Assembly: GCF_041821145.1 (NCBI RefSeq)
Contig: NZ_JBGUBC010000008.1
Coordinates: 71,932-135,931, forward strand
From: Halopenitus sp041821145
GTDB taxonomy: Archaea > Halobacteriota > Halobacteria > Halobacteriales > Haloferacaceae
Length of the DNA stretch: 64,000 bases
Reading direction: 5' to 3'
Shown one piece after another: positions 16,565 to 25,063 of the stretch. The stretch's first letter is position 1. Every line of letters starts with the position of its first letter. The position numbers were made by a program, and so were the translations under genes. Below the pieces are notes generated by a model, which was given only the letters and a program-made list of their open reading frames with translations, had not been told where the DNA came from and searched no databases.

Positions 16565-17572
16565 ATGAGTGTTATAGACAAACGTGAGGACATGAGCGAA
16601 ACTCGCGAGGAATTCACAGCCGCACAACAAGAGTTCGCAACCTACGCCGACAAGTTTACCGCTGACGTCGAAATGAAACGTGACGTGGGCGATCTCGTCG
16701 GCGCGATTGAAACCCTACGGATGGAGATGGACGATACCAACGATACGTTCCACGCGTACAGCGAGGAATTCACCGCGGATATCAACCATCTCCACAGTGA
16801 GATCGAAGAGCAGCGTGAAGCGATCGACGAGGTTCGCGACGCCTTCGACGCGTATACCGACACCTTCGCAACAGCCGTCGCGGCAAAGCAAGACGTGAGT
16901 GGCCTCCTTGATGCGATCGACGCGCTGTGTGCGGAGATAGACACGACTAACGAGGCATTCGAGGTCTATGCGGACGAGTTCGGGGCTGACGTGGCTGCCC
17001 TCCGAGACGTGTCCGACCTGTTGGCGGCGATAGAGGAACTGCAACTGGAATTTGCTGCTGTCCACGACGTATTCGACGACTACACTGACGAATTCGATGC
17101 CGACATCGACCGATTCCAGGAGGGTGTCACAGAGCAGCGCAACGCCTTCGCAACCACCGAAGAGGCCTTCACCGCCTTTGCCCGTGACTTCCACGGACAA
17201 GAGACGACCCGCGAGTCAATAGCTCCTGAAGAGGAGACCGAAGCCCCCGACGCCGAAGCGGAGGAAGCGGAACCGCTAGCGGAAGAAGCGACAGAACCCG
17301 AGGTTGGTCAGGAGGAATCCGAAGTGGGCGAATCCGAGGCTGAAACGGAAGAAGCGGAAGCCGAATCTGCTGAGGTGGCTGAAGAAGAACCAGGCAGCGA
17401 AAAAGCGGCTGAAACAGAAGAAGCACCAGAAGACATGGTCCAGTGTCTGGTGTGTGGTGAATACTATCAGGCGATTACGGAACCCCACCTTCAGACACAC
17501 GACATGACGATTCAGAAGTATCGCGAAGAGTATGGTGAAGACGTGCCGCTCCGGCCGGATGATAAAGCATGA
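16565..17572 (+). CDS. gvpC: Gas vesicle protein GvpC
   Basis: Outer-surface scaffold that stiffens the GvpA shell. The 335 residues begin with about five full and one partial imperfect repeats of 32-38 residues (roughly 23-210), each opening with an F-x-x-Y-x-x-x-F-x-A-D pattern and containing a D-V-x-x-L-x-x-A-I segment. An acidic Glu/Ala-rich linker (about 215-285) follows, then a tail with CLVCGEYYQAITEPHLQTH, a C-x2-C / H-x3-H arrangement that could bind zinc. A stretch of 95 bases separates it from gvpA, and its stop overlaps the gvpN start (ATGA). Confidence 0.95.
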   Translation: MSVIDKREDMSETREEFTAAQQEFATYADKFTADVEMKRDVGDLVGAIETLRMEMDDTNDTFHAYSEEFTADINHLHSEIEEQREAIDEVRDAFDAYTDTFATAVAAKQDVSGLLDAIDALCAEIDTTNEAFEVYADEFGADVAALRDVSDLLAAIEELQLEFAAVHDVFDDYTDEFDADIDRFQEGVTEQRNAFATTEEAFTAFARDFHGQETTRESIAPEEETEAPDAEAEEAEPLAEEATEPEVGQEESEVGESEAETEEAEAESAEVAEEEPGSEKAAETEEAPEDMVQCLVCGEYYQAITEPHLQTHDMTIQKYREEYGEDVPLRPDDKA

Positions 17573-18612
17573 CGGACGGATCACGCGAACGGAGGGTGCG
17601 AGGCTCACAGATCCGCTCGTCTCGCGAGACGAAGAAACAACAAAAAGATCAGCAGCGCGAAGACAAGGGACTCCAACGCCTGGAAAAACAACAGGATGGA
17701 CATGCACGGGAGACGTCTTCGCAACTCGACGAGAGTTTCATTCCTGAGGAACAGCCGTTTATCAAAACCGACGCCGTCAATCAGATCGAAACGCGAATGG
17801 GACGCTGGCTTGACGTGGGTCGACCGGTCCACCTCATTGGACCGACGGGGTGTGGAAAAACGGCGCTGGCGATGCACGTTGCTCACGAACGCGACCGCCC
17901 AGTTGTCTGGATCAACGGAGACGCCGATCTTACGACCAGCGATCTCGTTGGGGAATACGCTGAAAAAGAACGGATATCCGAGCGTGACCAGTACATCCAC
18001 AACGTCATCAAGAGCAAGGATATTATCCGGGATCGATGGGTCGATAATCCCCTGACGCTCGCCGTACAGGAAGGAGCAACGCTGGTATACAATGAGTTCT
18101 CCCGCACCAAGCCCGTCGCGAACAACGTCCTGCTGTCGGTCTTCGAGGAAGGCGTACTCGAGTTACCGGGCCAGCGAGGCAAGTCCCGATACGTCGACGT
18201 CCACCCGGACTTCCGAGCGATCCTCACCTCGAACTCCGTAGAGTACGCGGGCGTCCACGAGCCACAGGATGCACTCTTGGATCGTCTCGTCGGTCTCTAT
18301 ATGGACTTCTACGACCGAGATACCGAGATCGAAATCGTCCATGCTCATGTCGATGGGTCCGCTACGGAGTACGTCGAACCGATCGTTCGGTTGATGCGCG
18401 AGTTACGTGGACGTCTCGACATCAACGTCGGGACGCGAGCGGCGATCATGGCTGCGGAAGGAATCGAAACTGTCGATGACCTCGATCAAGTAATACTCAC
18501 GGACATTTGTGTTGATGTGCTGGCCTCAAAGGTCGCACAGCACAGTGCTGTAGACGAGTTACGAGACGAGGTCGAATCAACTATCAACGACGTAGAGGTC
18601 TCCCTTTCATGA
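17569..18612 (+). CDS. gvpN: Gas vesicle protein GvpN (AAA+ ATPase)
   Basis: MoxR-like AAA+ ATPase required for vesicle enlargement, probably by acting on GvpC or the shell. The 347-residue chain has a charged N-terminal extension of about 60 residues, the Walker A motif GPTGCGKTAL at 91-100, Walker B-like ATLVYNEFSRTK, and sensor region AILTSNSVEYAGVHEPQDALLDRL. Family members are strongly conserved from cyanobacteria to haloarchaea. The start overlaps gvpC by 4 bases. Confidence 0.96.
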   Translation: MTDGSRERRVRGSQIRSSRETKKQQKDQQREDKGLQRLEKQQDGHARETSSQLDESFIPEEQPFIKTDAVNQIETRMGRWLDVGRPVHLIGPTGCGKTALAMHVAHERDRPVVWINGDADLTTSDLVGEYAEKERISERDQYIHNVIKSKDIIRDRWVDNPLTLAVQEGATLVYNEFSRTKPVANNVLLSVFEEGVLELPGQRGKSRYVDVHPDFRAILTSNSVEYAGVHEPQDALLDRLVGLYMDFYDRDTEIEIVHAHVDGSATEYVEPIVRLMRELRGRLDINVGTRAAIMAAEGIETVDDLDQVILTDICVDVLASKVAQHSAVDELRDEVESTINDVEVSLS

Positions 18613-18636
18613 GGCCTCAACTTCATACAGAGGAGC

Positions 18637-19062
18637 ATGTCGGACCAAGCAAATGATCACACCGATCAGGACGATATCGACGACGCGGCACCCTCCACCG
18701 AGATAGAGGAGGAAGAACTATCATCGGGGGATATCGATACTGAGTCGCCCGAACAGGCTGCATCAGCCGAAGAGGAGTCCAGCCAGTCTTCGGATTCTCC
18801 AATCAGCCTGGGTGAGGCCCAGAATCGAGCGCGGGAGGTGGCAGAAGACCTGTTGGAACACGGGTTTGAGGGGATCATCAAAATCGAGGCGGCAGGGGAT
18901 GACGGCTGGCGCACTGTCGTGGAGGTGGTCGAACGCCGTGCCGTTCCCGATACCCAAGACATCATCGGTCGTTACGAAATCATGCTTGACACCACGGGCA
19001 ATGTCACCGGCTACGAGCTCCTGGAGCGTTATCAACGAGGGGACATGAAAGAAGAGCTGTGA
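18637..19062 (+). CDS. gvpO: Gas vesicle protein GvpO
   Basis: Accessory protein of 141 residues. The first 65 residues are acidic, Ser/Asp/Glu-rich and probably disordered. The conserved part runs from about residue 68: ISLGEAQNRAREVAEDLLEH, then WRTVVEVVERRAVPDTQDII, GRYEIMLDTTGNVTGYELLERYQRG. It is essential for vesicle formation in haloarchaea, with an unresolved molecular role. It follows gvpN after 24 bases. Confidence 0.94.
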   Translation: MSDQANDHTDQDDIDDAAPSTEIEEEELSSGDIDTESPEQAASAEEESSQSSDSPISLGEAQNRAREVAEDLLEHGFEGIIKIEAAGDDGWRTVVEVVERRAVPDTQDIIGRYEIMLDTTGNVTGYELLERYQRGDMKEEL

Positions 19063-19096
19063 ACTGGTCTTACACACTAGAGTTGAGGGAAGAAAC

Positions 19097-19879
19097 ATGA
19101 CATACCGGCTGGCCGTGGCAAACGAGAAGGGTGGGGTTGGGAAGACGACGACTGCGATCAACGTCGCCGGAGCCTTTGCTGACCACGGTCACAACGTCCT
19201 GTTTGTCGATCTCGATGCACAGGGGAATGGGACGATCGGGTTGGGATTCGACGGGAGTTACACTCGAGAGGACACCTCGTTATATGACGTGCTCGTGGAT
19301 CTCGATGATCAGTCGCAGATTAACGAGGTGATTCAGTCGCACGAGGAGTTCGACGTTCTCCCGTCCCATATTGACATGTTCAGTGCAGAGTCGGAACTCC
19401 AGACGGAGATTCGGGGTCGCGAACGGCTCTGGATGGCATTTGATGAATTGGATGCCACGTACGACTATATCATCATTGACACTCCACCGTCCTTGGGACT
19501 GCTCACGGATAACGCACTGCTGGCCTGCCGAAACGTCCTCGTTCCGGCACTGGCTGAAGCCACCTCCCAGCATGCGCTCGACATCCTATTCGATCATATG
19601 GAGACACTGGAGGAGGGATATGGCGTGGGTATCGATCCGGTCGGTATCGTGATCAACCGAATCGAGGTTGATGGTGAGGCCGACCGCATGCTTGAGTGGT
19701 TCGAGAAGCGGTTCGGCGAGTCGCTCCCAATCTGGAAGATCCGCAATCGCGTCGCGCTGAAACGGGCGTGGGCGAATAGCGCCTCGATATTCGGTCACAA
19801 TGAAACAACGGATATGGACACCCGGTTTCAGTCTATCGCCGCCCACCTTGAATCAACCACGCGTTCGACGAAGCAGTGA
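19097..19879 (+). CDS. ParA/MinD-family ATPase downstream of gvpO
   Basis: A 260-residue ParA-type positioning ATPase. It has the deviant Walker A NEKGGVGKTTTAINVAG near residues 9-25, the A' region VDLDAQGNGT, and Walker B YIIIDTPPSLGLL. It starts 34 bases after gvpO on the same strand with no evident separate promoter, so it probably belongs to the gvpACNO transcript. No ParB-like or centromere-like partner is nearby, which argues against plasmid partition and for action on a cargo, plausibly the gas vesicles. It could instead be an orphan chromosome-partition paralogue; the cargo is inference. Confidence 0.85.
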   Translation: MTYRLAVANEKGGVGKTTTAINVAGAFADHGHNVLFVDLDAQGNGTIGLGFDGSYTREDTSLYDVLVDLDDQSQINEVIQSHEEFDVLPSHIDMFSAESELQTEIRGRERLWMAFDELDATYDYIIIDTPPSLGLLTDNALLACRNVLVPALAEATSQHALDILFDHMETLEEGYGVGIDPVGIVINRIEVDGEADRMLEWFEKRFGESLPIWKIRNRVALKRAWANSASIFGHNETTDMDTRFQSIAAHLESTTRSTKQ

Positions 19880-20100
19880 CAATACGCATGAGACTAGTCG
19901 CTGGGGCAACGGGACCCGTAGTTGACCGTTAGTCACCATACCCGATATATAATCGTCCGATCGAGCCCACGAATACGTTCGGGGAAAGCCCGTTCCTCGC
20001 GGGGGACTTCGATCGGACGCATGGACGGAGGCACATTTGACACGGGACTGGATCGCCACGCAACATCGAACCGATCGCCATCGAACGACGGGGCCTGAAG

Positions 20101-20484
20101 ATGCCGGAGATCGATTTCGACGCCGAACGTGCGTACGCGGCGGACCGCTTTAGCGCACGGGAGGCGTTCGGAAGTGACCGGGCGAAAGTCGTCTGCGGGT
20201 ACTTCGAGCCGGGACAGTTCATCCCGGTCCACGCCCCCGAAAGCGACCTCGTGGTGAGCGTCCGAACCGGGACGGGGATCGTCCGAGAGGGAGAGACGGC
20301 CCACCAGGTGGAACCCGGAGACGTGGTCGTCGTCGAGGCGGGTATCGATCGCGGGATCAAGGCCGATGAGGAAGGCCGTCTCGAGGCGCTTTTGGTGACG
20401 GCTCCGCCGCCGACGGACGAGGAACATGGCCCGGTCCGTCGGGGGATCAAACACGGGGAGTTCGAGCCGGACCGGGAGGCGTGA
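20101..20484 (+). CDS. Cupin-domain protein
   Basis: Small single-domain cupin of 127 residues. The two cupin motifs are recognisable around FEPGQFIPVHAPESDLVVSV and HQVEPGDVVVVEAGIDRGI, but most of the metal-binding histidines are replaced (one His in VHAPE, one in HQVEPG), so metal binding is uncertain. It overlaps the next cupin gene by 4 bases. The substrate is unknown. Most likely it is a small sensor- or isomerase-type cupin, but nothing in the context names a pathway. Confidence 0.75.
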   Translation: MPEIDFDAERAYAADRFSAREAFGSDRAKVVCGYFEPGQFIPVHAPESDLVVSVRTGTGIVREGETAHQVEPGDVVVVEAGIDRGIKADEEGRLEALLVTAPPPTDEEHGPVRRGIKHGEFEPDREA

Positions 20485-20831
20485 GCGTGGCGACCGTTCG
20501 AACGCTCGACGCCCTGGAGGGAACGCCTCACGCGAACGTCTTTCCTGGATCCGAGCCGACGACGATTCGGCTCCAACTCGCGGCGGGCGAACGCATCGAC
20601 CCACACGACCACCCGGATCGGAACGTGGTGGTGTCCGTACTCGAGGGCGCGATCGACCTCCGACTGGGATCGGAGGTATACGAACTGGAGGCCGGCGATG
20701 TCGCCCGATTCGATGGGGCTCAGCAGGTCTCGCCGGTCGCGACTGCCGACAGCACGGCACTCATCGTGTTGGCGAAAAAGCCCGAGTGGTCGGATGGAGC
20801 CGAAGCCGGCGGCGACGAATCGTCGACGTAA
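20481..20831 (+). CDS. Cupin-domain protein
   Basis: 116-residue cupin that starts with GTG at 20481, overlapping the previous gene (GTGA). Motif 1 is well preserved, AAGERIDPHDHPDRNVVVSVLEG, with two histidines and a nearby acidic residue; motif 2 is VYELEAGDVARFDGAQQVSP, where the usual final His is missing. The pair is probably co-translated and may form a hetero-oligomer. The function is unknown. Confidence 0.78.
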   Translation: MSVATVRTLDALEGTPHANVFPGSEPTTIRLQLAAGERIDPHDHPDRNVVVSVLEGAIDLRLGSEVYELEAGDVARFDGAQQVSPVATADSTALIVLAKKPEWSDGAEAGGDESST

Positions 20832-20840
20832 GCGGGGATC

Positions 20841-22205
20841 TCACGCGTAGGCCGCGAACTCCCTCCCGAACACCAGAAAGTAGCCGGTCCCGACGACGCC
20901 GATCGCGGCGGCGATCGTGAACGCGACCTGCGGACTCACGAATTCCCATAGGTACCCCCCGATCGCCGCACTCGGGATCACGATCGTGTTTCGAAGCAGG
21001 TAGTACGTTCCCGTCACGCGCCCGCCGGCGCCGCGTTCGGCGGGACCGACGATCAACGCCTTATGTGAGGGAAGTCCAGCGAATCGGAGTCCGGAAAAAG
21101 CGAAGATGACGACCAACGCCGCGGCCGGCGAGAGGGACGGACTCATCAGGGTCGGGCCGTCGATCAACACGACCGGAAAAACGGCGTAGACCGCGAACCC
21201 GATCGCGACGACGGGTTTTAACCCGATACGCTCTGCCGCCTTTGCCGCCGGCGCCATGACGAGCAGCGCGATCAGCATCTCGACGCCGAGGAGGTAGCCG
21301 AAGAACGCCTGCGGCGAGAGGTCGATGGCGGAGGAGAATCCGGCAATGGAGATCGTCGTCTCCAGTCCGACCCCGTAGATCCGGGTGACGACGAGCACGA
21401 AGAAGACGTAGACCATGCCGTTGGCGAACCGGACGAGCGTATCCCCGACGAGAAGCGGACGTAACTCGGGAGGCATCTCCGCGAGATCACTCCGGATCCG
21501 ATCGAGACCGGCAAACGATCCCCCGATCGTGTCGCCGCTAGCCGCATAGAGAACGTGCTGGACTAGAGTTCCGACGGCACCGAAGACGACCGCCACCGCG
21601 AGAACGTACCGGAAGCTCACGGTGAAGGTCGGATGAAGATCGATGAGGACGGCGGCGAGGACCGGTCCGACGAGGAAGGCAGTGCGACGGAACGTCTCGG
21701 TGCTCGCGAAGCCGGCCGCAAGCTGTGAGGGATCGGTCGCCTGCTTGACGACTGCAAAGGAAGCGCCAAGCCCGAAGGATTTCCAGGCCTGGGCGAAAAG
21801 CAGGCCGACGAAGACCCAGATCCACGGCTGGATCGTGATTCCGGCCACCCCTATCGGACCGACGGCGGGAGCCACGAGCCAGATCCCGAACCCGACCGTG
21901 GAGACCAGCCCGAAAACTGTCAACGCGTATCGCGAGCCGATCCGATCGGAGATCGCTCCGCCGGGATACGGATAGACCGCCGAGATGACGTTTCCGACGG
22001 TACCAAAAAGTCCCACGACGAAGCCGCTCGCGCCGAGGGCGACGAGGTACTCCGGCAGGTATCGGTTGGTCATCTGAAAGCCGAGACTGAATGCGAACAT
22101 CGCCAGCGACAGCACCAACACGTCCCGTTCGAGAGCGAAAAATCGGCGGAACGCGTCCAGTGCCCCCGACTCCTCGGAATCAACGGCATCCCGGTCATCA
22201 GTCAT
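20841..22205 (-). CDS. MFS transporter
   Basis: Major facilitator protein of about 454 residues with twelve hydrophobic segments. The start at 22205 is followed by an acidic cytoplasmic leader and the first helix LVLSLAMFAFSLGFQMTNRY. Between helices 2 and 3 is GGAISDRIGSRYALTV, the MFS loop signature. The substrate cannot be told. The frame is open to 22319, but the extra residues are Gly/Arg/Ser-rich and unlike a leader. It faces the cupin pair tail to tail. Confidence 0.85.
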   Translation of the reverse strand: MTDDRDAVDSEESGALDAFRRFFALERDVLVLSLAMFAFSLGFQMTNRYLPEYLVALGASGFVVGLFGTVGNVISAVYPYPGGAISDRIGSRYALTVFGLVSTVGFGIWLVAPAVGPIGVAGITIQPWIWVFVGLLFAQAWKSFGLGASFAVVKQATDPSQLAAGFASTETFRRTAFLVGPVLAAVLIDLHPTFTVSFRYVLAVAVVFGAVGTLVQHVLYAASGDTIGGSFAGLDRIRSDLAEMPPELRPLLVGDTLVRFANGMVYVFFVLVVTRIYGVGLETTISIAGFSSAIDLSPQAFFGYLLGVEMLIALLVMAPAAKAAERIGLKPVVAIGFAVYAVFPVVLIDGPTLMSPSLSPAAALVVIFAFSGLRFAGLPSHKALIVGPAERGAGGRVTGTYYLLRNTIVIPSAAIGGYLWEFVSPQVAFTIAAAIGVVGTGYFLVFGREFAAYA

Positions 22206-22433
22206 CGGGCTGAACGCTCCCCTCGTCGACGTTGTTTCAGGCCTCGCCGTCGAACCTGCTCCGGCTCCCGAACCCGTTCCGATTCCATCGCGGATCGAGC
22301 GATCGTTTCGACCAGACACCGATAAAGCATCACGCCGGTCCCGCTACGTCACCGTCATCGAATCCGACGCTGTCACCGACGCCGATCGAACGCGTGAAGC
22401 ATGAATGCGGACGAAATCTCGAATCCGGGCCGA

Positions 22434-23222
22434 TCAGGCGTCGTGGATCCCCTCGCCGTCGGTCGCGACGGGGCGTGTCGTTCGCGTCAACCGATCCTCG
22501 AAGGTAGCATCCTCGGAGGAGTCCGTCGAGAGTGCTCGTCGTCTCTCGATTTCCGCGTGGATCGCGTCGGTGATTCGTGGATGTTTTCCGAGTGGATCTG
22601 CGTACTCGATGCCGCCACGGTCGAGTTCAAGCGCCGCCGGAATCCGCTCCTCGGTCGCCGGAGAGCGAGTCACGAAGAGCGGAACCGCTACGGCTCGACG
22701 CGTCTCGACGGCATATCGGACACACTCGACGGCCGGGTTCTGCACGAGATAACTGGAGATCACCTGGCCATATCCCGACCGCTCGCGGAGACGCTGTACG
22801 TGATACTCGGCCGTGCGCCGGTGGTGCGGCTTCGAACTGCTGCCGAAAGCGACGAGAACGATCGCGGCATCGTCGTCGGGCGGGAGCGACATTGCGGCCC
22901 GATCCTCGATCACGTCGGTGACGGCCGGACTTCGCCCGACCGGTTCACAGTACCGGACGTCCCCCTCGACGTACGAGAGCGCACCGGGAACGGCATCGAG
23001 CGTATCGTGCGCGTGGGCGGCACACATCGGGACGGCATACACGGTGTCGGCGTCGATCCGAGCGAACCGGTCGCGGAGCTCACGGACCGGTTCCTCCTCG
23101 TAGAGCGCGATCTCGACGTCGTCGACCCCGGCGCGTCGAACGAGCCGATCGGCGTGAGTCCGAAAGCTGTCGCGTGCGGTGCTCGTCTCGCGGCCGATGA
23201 GCAGGAGTGAATCGGTCGTCAT
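22434..23222 (-). CDS. CbiX-like (sirohydrochlorin chelatase family) protein, active site altered
   Basis: 262 residues in two CbiX-like halves, lying downstream of cbiE in the cobalamin region. In the first half the usual catalytic H-G-S motif is replaced (LLIGRETSTARDSF). In the second half the position reads LVAFGSSSKPHHRR, again without the motif His but with two His just after. Conserved later segments include VISSYLVQNPAVE and VAVPLFVTRSPATEERIPAAL. It is therefore either an inactive or regulatory paralogue of the CbiX at 33893-35149, or a chelatase with a shifted metal ligand. It has its own AT-rich upstream region with a 12-bp palindrome. Confidence 0.72.
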   Translation of the reverse strand: MTTDSLLLIGRETSTARDSFRTHADRLVRRAGVDDVEIALYEEEPVRELRDRFARIDADTVYAVPMCAAHAHDTLDAVPGALSYVEGDVRYCEPVGRSPAVTDVIEDRAAMSLPPDDDAAIVLVAFGSSSKPHHRRTAEYHVQRLRERSGYGQVISSYLVQNPAVECVRYAVETRRAVAVPLFVTRSPATEERIPAALELDRGGIEYADPLGKHPRITDAIHAEIERRRALSTDSSEDATFEDRLTRTTRPVATDGEGIHDA

Positions 23223-23239
23223 GAGTTAAATAAACTTGT

Positions 23240-23251
23240 GTTTAATTAAAC
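23240..23251. promoter_or_regulatory. 12-bp palindrome upstream of the CbiX-like gene
   Basis: GTTTAATTAAAC is a perfect 12-bp palindrome placed 18-29 bases before the start at 23222, inside an AT-rich 30-base island (about 23223-23255) in otherwise GC-rich DNA. Its position matches a TATA/BRE site for a leaderless minus-strand transcript, so it may be the core promoter, an operator overlapping it, or both. Confidence 0.5.
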
Positions 23252-23387
23252 CAATCTGGCTTGCTAAAGACGTGGGAGTCGGATGTAAAATACGTTGTGG
23301 TCGCAGGAACCCCAACTGTTCGAGAATCCTCCGGATCAAGGAGCGTGTCGATCGGGACGCGGACGGTTCGAGCGTGGATCGCCCGAA

Positions 23388-24296
23388 TCAACCGTCCGAT
23401 CGGACCGCGAGCACGGAGAGATCGGAGAACGGCGATTTCCCGGCGTCCGTGTTCGAATCGTTGGATCCCGAAGTCTCGTCGGCTTCCGAGGTCTGGTTGG
23501 ATCCGGAACTCCCGTCAGCTCCCGACGTCCCGTCGGATTCTGTGGTTCGATCCGCTCGTTCGGCGAGATTGTGAAGCGTCGTTCGCGCGATCGTCTCGTC
23601 GTCGTGGGTCAGTCGTTCAAGAACGATCGCCTCAAGCGACGGGGATGCACCCGCATCAAGGAGATCGACAGCGACGTCCTCGGGCATCAGATCGTACGGT
23701 CGTGGCAACACGAGCAGATGGCGGTCTCCGACGTCCGATCGAAGCCGTTCGAGGTCCGCAGTGAGGTCCCCGCTTTTGTGAAGTGTCACGAAGGTCGTCT
23801 CCTCCATCGGCGTGCGCGCCCGACTGGCCGCGACCTGCAGAGAGGATATCCCCGGAATCACTCGAACGGGCCGGTCGATGGCCGCCTGTACCTTTCCGAC
23901 GAACTGGTAGCCCGAATGGTTCGGATCCCCCATCAGGAGCGCGGTTCCGACGGCACCGTCGGCGATGCGGTCGGCAAAGGCGGCGAGCGTTTCGGCCTCG
24001 TCACGATATCCGCATGCGAGGATCTCGGCGTCGATCGCCATCGCTTCCCCGACGTATTCGACGACCGTCTCGAATCCGACGACGACGTCCGCCTCCCGGA
24101 TAGCCCGGCGTCCCCGGGGTGTCAGATACTCCGGATTCCCCGGTCCGATCCCGACCGCGTGGATCGGAACGGACCCATCGGATCCATCCACCGCCGTATT
24201 ATCGTCAGCCGACGATAATCCGACCGGCGGTTCCGGTTCCGCCGCAGCCAGGTCCGCGGGATCGGGTCCAGCATCGAGATCGTAGTCGTCGCTCAT
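23388..24296 (-). CDS. cbiE: Cobalt-precorrin-7 C5-methyltransferase
   Basis: SAM-dependent methyltransferase of the corrin ring (C5 methylation). The fold starts at about residue 45, AVGIGPGNPEYLTPRGRRA. Then come LLMGDPNHSGYQFVGKV and the CbiE-specific PGISSLQVAASRARTPMEE with FVTLHKSG. Only the E module is present; the T module (CbiT) is a separate gene at 41311-41964. The N- and C-termini carry acidic or Ser/Gly-rich low-complexity extensions of about 45 and 50 residues. The start overlaps cbiC by 4 bases. Confidence 0.92.
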   Translation of the reverse strand: MSDDYDLDAGPDPADLAAAEPEPPVGLSSADDNTAVDGSDGSVPIHAVGIGPGNPEYLTPRGRRAIREADVVVGFETVVEYVGEAMAIDAEILACGYRDEAETLAAFADRIADGAVGTALLMGDPNHSGYQFVGKVQAAIDRPVRVIPGISSLQVAASRARTPMEETTFVTLHKSGDLTADLERLRSDVGDRHLLVLPRPYDLMPEDVAVDLLDAGASPSLEAIVLERLTHDDETIARTTLHNLAERADRTTESDGTSGADGSSGSNQTSEADETSGSNDSNTDAGKSPFSDLSVLAVRSDG

Positions 24297-25063
24297 TGCG
24301 GATCGTCCGCCCACTCGGCGTCGATCGTCCCGTCGCGGACGTCGCTTGCGACGTGGACGAGTTCATTCGTCAGGCCGGCGGCGAGCCCGCTGCCGCCACG
24401 CCGGCCGACGTTAGTGATCGTGGGGACTCCGTGTTCGAGGGCAACCGACCGCAGGCGGGTTCGGCTTTCAGCGGCCTTGACGAATCCGACCGGCGTGGCG
24501 ACCACGACCGCCGGCCGGGTCCCGTCCTCGATGCAGTCCGCGAGCGCGAGCGCGGCGGTCGGTGCGTTCCCGATCACGGCGATCGCATCCTCGTAGACGC
24601 CCTCCCGGTCGAGTTCGAGGACGGACGCCGCGGTCCGAGTCATTCCGGTTCGGTTGGCCAACTCAGCCCCGTTCCCGATCGCCTTTTTGACCGGACAGTC
24701 GTGGCCGCGGCCGGTGATTCCGGCCTCCACCATCGTGATATCGGTCACGATCGGTCGTCGCTCCAGAACCGCGCGTGCTCCGGCACGGACCGGCGCGTCA
24801 TCGTCCTCGTGGCGGCTCCCGTCATCGGTGCCGCCGGTAAAGCGGACGAGATGCTGGAACTCCGGATCGCCGGTCGCGTGGACCGACTTCTGGCGGATCC
24901 GGTCGGCGAGCGTCTCGTCGGGGACGAGTTCGCGGACCCGGTCCATGCTGGTCTCGGCGATCGCCATCGCGTTCTCGGTGGTCGCACCGAGATCGGCGTA
25001 CTCGTCGATCGTCTCGGATCCGGCGTCGGTTCTCCCGACACTTGAGGCGTCCTCAGTCGTCAT
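24293..25063 (-). CDS. cbiC: Cobalt-precorrin-8 methylmutase
   Basis: Moves the C11 methyl group to C12 to give cobyrinic acid or hydrogenobyrinic acid. 256 residues; the conserved run VTDITMVEAGITGRG is followed by VKKAIGNGAELANRTGMTRTA, and AVVVATPVGFVKAAESRTRL is diagnostic for CobH/CbiC. It lies between cobN (11-base overlap with its 3' end) and cbiE (4-base overlap), so cobN-cbiC-cbiE is one operon. Confidence 0.95.
   Translation of the reverse strand: MTTEDASSVGRTDAGSETIDEYADLGATTENAMAIAETSMDRVRELVPDETLADRIRQKSVHATGDPEFQHLVRFTGGTDDGSRHEDDDAPVRAGARAVLERRPIVTDITMVEAGITGRGHDCPVKKAIGNGAELANRTGMTRTAASVLELDREGVYEDAIAVIGNAPTAALALADCIEDGTRPAVVVATPVGFVKAAESRTRLRSVALEHGVPTITNVGRRGGSGLAAGLTNELVHVASDVRDGTIDAEWADDPQ

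Noticed and set aside
19880..20100. Search for ParB-like genes or centromere-type repeats after the ParA gene.
   Set aside because: No repeat array and no convincing open frame found in these 221 bases.
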